A stretch of DNA of 64,000 bases from Brachionus plicatilis (taxonomy: Eukaryota > Rotifera > Eurotatoria > Ploima > Brachionidae), in contig QEOQ01000460.1 of assembly GCA_010279815.1 (NCBI GenBank), positions 490,123 through 554,122 of the forward strand, written 5' to 3'. This document shows, in pieces, positions 60,858-64,000 of this stretch (positions are counted from its first letter, which is position 1; every line of letters starts with the position of its first letter). The notes beneath the pieces are model-generated. The model made no database searches. It was not told where the DNA came from and saw only the letters and a list, made by a program, of their open reading frames with translations. The translations under genes and the position numbers were made by a program.

Positions 60858-62345
60858 ATGAAGAGAATAAAACTTTTCGCCGGAATCGAGGGGTAAATTG
60901 AGGGATGCCTCATACTTTTTTTGTCGCTTAAACATTCTCTCATTTAGAGGTGCTACAAAAACAATTTTGAAAATAATTGACGAATATGGTAATGTTTTAG
61001 TCGAATCTGCCACAGGACCATCAAATCCATGGGTAAGACTACACAAATTACTATTAATTACCTGATAAAAAGGCTGGTTAACATTAAAAAGCAATTTAAT
61101 GAAAAAGATGGATTTAAAATTGTAGCCAAAAACATTACTCAAATTGTAAATGATGCGCTTGACAAAATTAGTAATCGTAGCCTGCTTGGAAAAGAAATAT
61201 ACAAGCTTGAATCATTAGTATGTCAAACAAATAGGAAAATTTCAAGAATATTTAATAAATTTTTCGTAGGCTTGTTGTCTTAGTGGAACTGGAACTAAGG
61301 TAGCTAGAGAACGTCTTACACAAGAAATTAATAACATTCATATTGATTACAAAGTTTTTGTAACTAATGATTCGTTAGCCACAGTATTCTCGGCTTTCGA
61401 AAATGGTAATATTATTTTATATTTAAATCGAGTAAAATGTTAAATTAATAATCAAATTCTCATATCCTTTAAATTCTGAAACCTTGAAAATTTAAGGTGG
61501 TATGGTTCTGATTTCTGGCACTGGAAGCTACTGTGTACTTGTCAATCCTTTGGACAAAAATTTTACATCAATTGAAGAAATTGAAATTTTTAGTTCTGGT
61601 GGTTGGGGAAGCGCTTTGGGAGACGAAGGCAGTGCTTTTTGGATATCTGCTCAGCTTATAAAACATTTTATAAAAATTAATGATAATATCGTTAAACCTG
61701 ATGACATCAATGAATTAAGCGAGTTGAAAGAAATCATTCTAGAACATTTTCAAGTAAATAAAATTTTTTTTTATTAAATTGTAAAATTAATTAATTTATT
61801 TTCAGATAAAATCTTTGAGAGAGATTTTGCCTTATTTTTACGAGAACAAACAGAGTGATAAAATAGCTGCTTTGACCGAAAAATTGGCTAAGAGTTCGCT
61901 TTTTAAACAACTGGGGTTAAACAAAAATTTAACTTTAAGATATTTTTAGTAGCTAGTTTAGGCGAAAAAAGAACCTTACTTGATTTGTTCGAGCAAGCTG
62001 GTTACGAACTAGCAATTCTTGTTGTGTCGCTAATACCGAATTTTGTACCAAAGTTATTTTTTACAAGGAACAAAAAACAACTAATTATTTTATTAATAGA
62101 CTGACGTGGGTAAAGATGAACTAGAGATTGTTTGTACTGGAAGCGTTTTCAAAAGTTGGAGCCTTCTCAAGCCAGGATTTATTAGAGGATTGAAGACCCA
62201 GAGTTTATTAACTAAATTTCGTCTTGTCAAAATAGATGGTAACTCATCAATTGGTGCATGTGTCCTTTCATCCAAACTATGCTCATTTAGAATAGATATC
62301 AATCTAAATAAGCACAAGTCAAAATTAGATATGATTGTTATTTAA
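60858..62345 (+). CDS. NAGK: N-acetyl-D-glucosamine kinase
   Basis: Eight exons: 60858-60892, 60948-61032, 61092-61217, 61270-61405, 61497-61753, 61806-61893, 61950-62044, 62100-62345; 355 codons (human 344). The enzyme phosphorylates N-acetylglucosamine with ATP to GlcNAc-6-phosphate, a cytosolic salvage step for amino sugars. Sugar-kinase motifs are in place: the phosphate-1 loop FAGIEGGATKT (residues 7-17); GPSNPW around N38; TNDS with D116 aligning with catalytic Asp107 of the human enzyme; VLISGTGSYC; GGWGSALGDEGSAFWIS; and near the end CTGSVFKSWSLLKPGF. The first exon is only 35 bases. Decoy splice sites near exons 3, 6 and 7 give frame breaks; only the listed joins keep both frame and homology. 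Introns are 49-91 bases. The gene looks functional. Confidence 0.94.
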
Positions 62346-63338
62346 TGATTGAGCCGTGCTTTATCAACTCAAATATTGAAAAAGAAATTTTAATTTTTTT
62401 TAAATTGCTCAAATAAATTTTTTTTCGTTTCGATTTGAGTCAAATTCGATTCAATGTTTGTTTATATGAGAAAGTGAGAAAAAATATATATGTTTAATTA
62501 TTCAATCTAAAATAGAACCAAAGTCTTAAACAAAAAGATTTGAAGCATCAAAATTTTCATTAGATAATATTTTAAATTCGAAAGGATCTCAAGCAAAGTT
62601 TTGAATATTTTTACTAAATTGTTTATTGCCAAATTTATTTCAATGCTTGAATTTTGAAATCTATTGCCTATAAACATTTTAATTTGAATGTAAAAAAGGC
62701 GCTGAATTCTTTACGAATAAACAAACCAAAGTTCTAGGACCATAATATGCTAAATATCAAATATTTAATTAATTGGCATCAAACCGGAATGCATTCACTA
62801 CATTTGTTCAGAGATTATAGGTTAGATATCAATATTTGTAAATAAGTTATTTCTAGAGATCTAATTTAAAATTACATAAAGTCTTAATTTATTTTCAGTA
62901 GAAAATTTGGTGTTTGAAGTAAATGCAGTGTATCAAAAAATTTAAATTGGAGATTTTATCAATTATTTTAATATTTAATTTGCTAGTCTTTATCAAAAAT
63001 TCTTGATCAAACAATTAAAAAATAAAAAAAAAGGATTTTAAATTATACCGAATTCACTTATTGTCAGCAATTGCCAAAAAGTATTAAATTGAATTAATGA
63101 AAAATTTAAATTAAAAAAAAAGATGATTCAAAATAAGAATGAGTATACTTATTATCAGCACTTGTCAAAAATTGTTCAAACAATTTGATTTGGAATTTAA
63201 TAAAAGTATTTTAATTTTATTTTAACTGGTTTTAAATTTGAATATTTGCATGATATGAATATGATTTTCATCTGCGCTTCTATTTAAATTCACTCTTATT
63301 TTTCTAAACAAAACACAAACTTAAATCTTTTATCAAGA
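62346..63338. other. NAGK-P450 intergenic DNA
   Basis: AT-rich, no feature recognised. It must include the NAGK 3' end and the P450 promoter, both on the plus strand. Confidence 0.55.
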
Positions 63339-64000
63339 ATGCTTAAAATAACTTTAGTTTGCAGCGTTGCTTTTGCTTTATATTCTGTCCGAATTTATCT
63401 TAAACGAAGAAAATATAAACACATACCAGGTCCAAAACCGAACGGGTAATTCAGTATCATATCAGTTTTAGTTAATAACTATAAATTTTATCAAGAATTT
63501 TAGAATTTTTTCTAGGCAATGTTTCTGAAATTAGAAGAAATATTCGTAGTGGAAAAATAGTTCCGGAACAATACTTAGAATGGTTCGATAATTATGGATC
63601 AATTTTTAAATTTGAAATACTAAATAATTTTATTGTCGTAGTGACTAAACCGGAGTCTATTAAAGTAAGTACAGAAATGAAAAGAAAAGAGCTTGTCATT
63701 GCATTTTTCCCAAGGATGTTCTTGTTGGCCAAAATTTTCCCAAGCCAAGTCTAGTTTATACAATCACTGGATATCCGTTTAATGAACGGTATTTTTAAAT
63801 AAAAAAAAAATTAGAATTTTTTAAATATTGTACGAAGATTTCTTGGCTCGAGTCTGGTGTCGGAAATGGATGAGTCTAAGTGGCAAATTAGAAGAAAAAT
63901 TTTTAATCATGCATTTAAAAATGAGTAAAAAATCATGCTTTAATTGTACAAGTTTTTTTATTTTTATCTTTAAAAGATTTATGCATGAATGTATTGGGAT
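63339..64000 (+). CDS. cytochrome P450, 5' part (runs off the window)
   Basis: Five exons visible: 63339-63445, 63496-63664, 63715-63788, 63838-63924, 63977-64000 and beyond. It begins with a membrane anchor (ITLVCSVAFALYSVRIYL), a basic stop-transfer KRRKYK and the Pro-rich hinge HIPGPKPNG typical of ER-bound P450s. Next come FFLGNVSEIRR, YLEWFDNYGSIFKFEI, VVVTKPESIKDVLV, NFPKPSLVYTITGYPFNERF and SEMDESKWQIRRKIFNHAF, the W-xxx-R-R helix C segment that contacts heme. The spacing resembles CYP46A1 (cholesterol 24-hydroxylase) and the CYP4 clan. The heme-binding Cys and helix I lie outside the window, so the subfamily and substrate are open. The intron 2 acceptor is the AG at 63713-63714; an earlier AG breaks the frame. 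Confidence 0.88.

Noticed and set aside
60753..61142. 129-codon minus-strand frame
   Set aside because: Antisense shadow across NAGK exons 1-3; NAGK on the plus strand is supported by family motifs and splice phase.
61029..61283. NAGK read-through frame starting at ATGGGTAAG
   Set aside because: The GGTAAG is the exon 2 donor; reading on gives a 12-residue insertion and a frame that does not join exon 2. The AG at 61090-61091 gives a clean in-frame join.

Overview
This is a eukaryotic, almost certainly animal, window. It is very AT-rich, with long non-coding stretches of A/T runs. Coding regions are split by GT-AG introns mostly 47-92 bases long, and there is one assembly gap (N, 47895-48230). 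The gene set (dystrobrevin, RAD9, vitamin-K gamma-carboxylase, a two-finger GATA1/2/3-type factor, NAGK, a BTB-kelch protein, a microsomal P450) is metazoan. The base composition, tiny introns and decayed non-LTR elements suit a small invertebrate such as a monogonont rotifer. That lineage call is inference, not something the sequence proves.

Layout. 2.4-4.6 kb: intronless BTB-BACK-kelch gene (-). 9.7-10.9 kb: two decayed LINE fragments in opposite orientation. 11.1-12.5 kb: intronless secreted protein of three 4-cysteine repeats (-). 14.7-19.4 kb: complete GGCX in six exons (+), whose one large intron carries a MITE and a small antisense ORF with a signal-peptide-like start. 19.6-20.6 kb: a Tc1/mariner scrap and a 584-base element with 12-base perfect terminal inverted repeats. 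20.9-25.6 kb: RAD9 in six exons (-). 25.8-32.0 kb: dystrobrevin in eight exons (-), its stop only 217 bases from the RAD9 start codon. 32-52 kb: no complete gene, but several foldback or MITE-like elements (a pogo/Tigger-like element at 34.9-35.6 kb, two adjacent palindromic elements at 41.3-42.1 kb), LINE remnants and the gap. 52.4-54.7 kb: GATA factor in two exons (-), followed by about 2.5 kb of upstream DNA rich in WGATAR motifs. 60.9-62.3 kb: NAGK in eight exons (+). 63.3 kb to the end: 5' part of a cytochrome P450 (+), cut by the window edge.

The genes do not form one pathway. I rebuilt exon joins by hand from splice signals, frame and homology to well-known families. The coding lengths close exactly in frame for GGCX (753 aa), RAD9 (511 aa), dystrobrevin (946 aa), GATA (568 aa) and NAGK (355 aa), which is good support for the models. 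Three introns of 2.3-3.0 kb (GGCX intron 3, RAD9 intron 1, dystrobrevin intron 6) stand apart from the rest; two of the three hold recognisable transposon debris.
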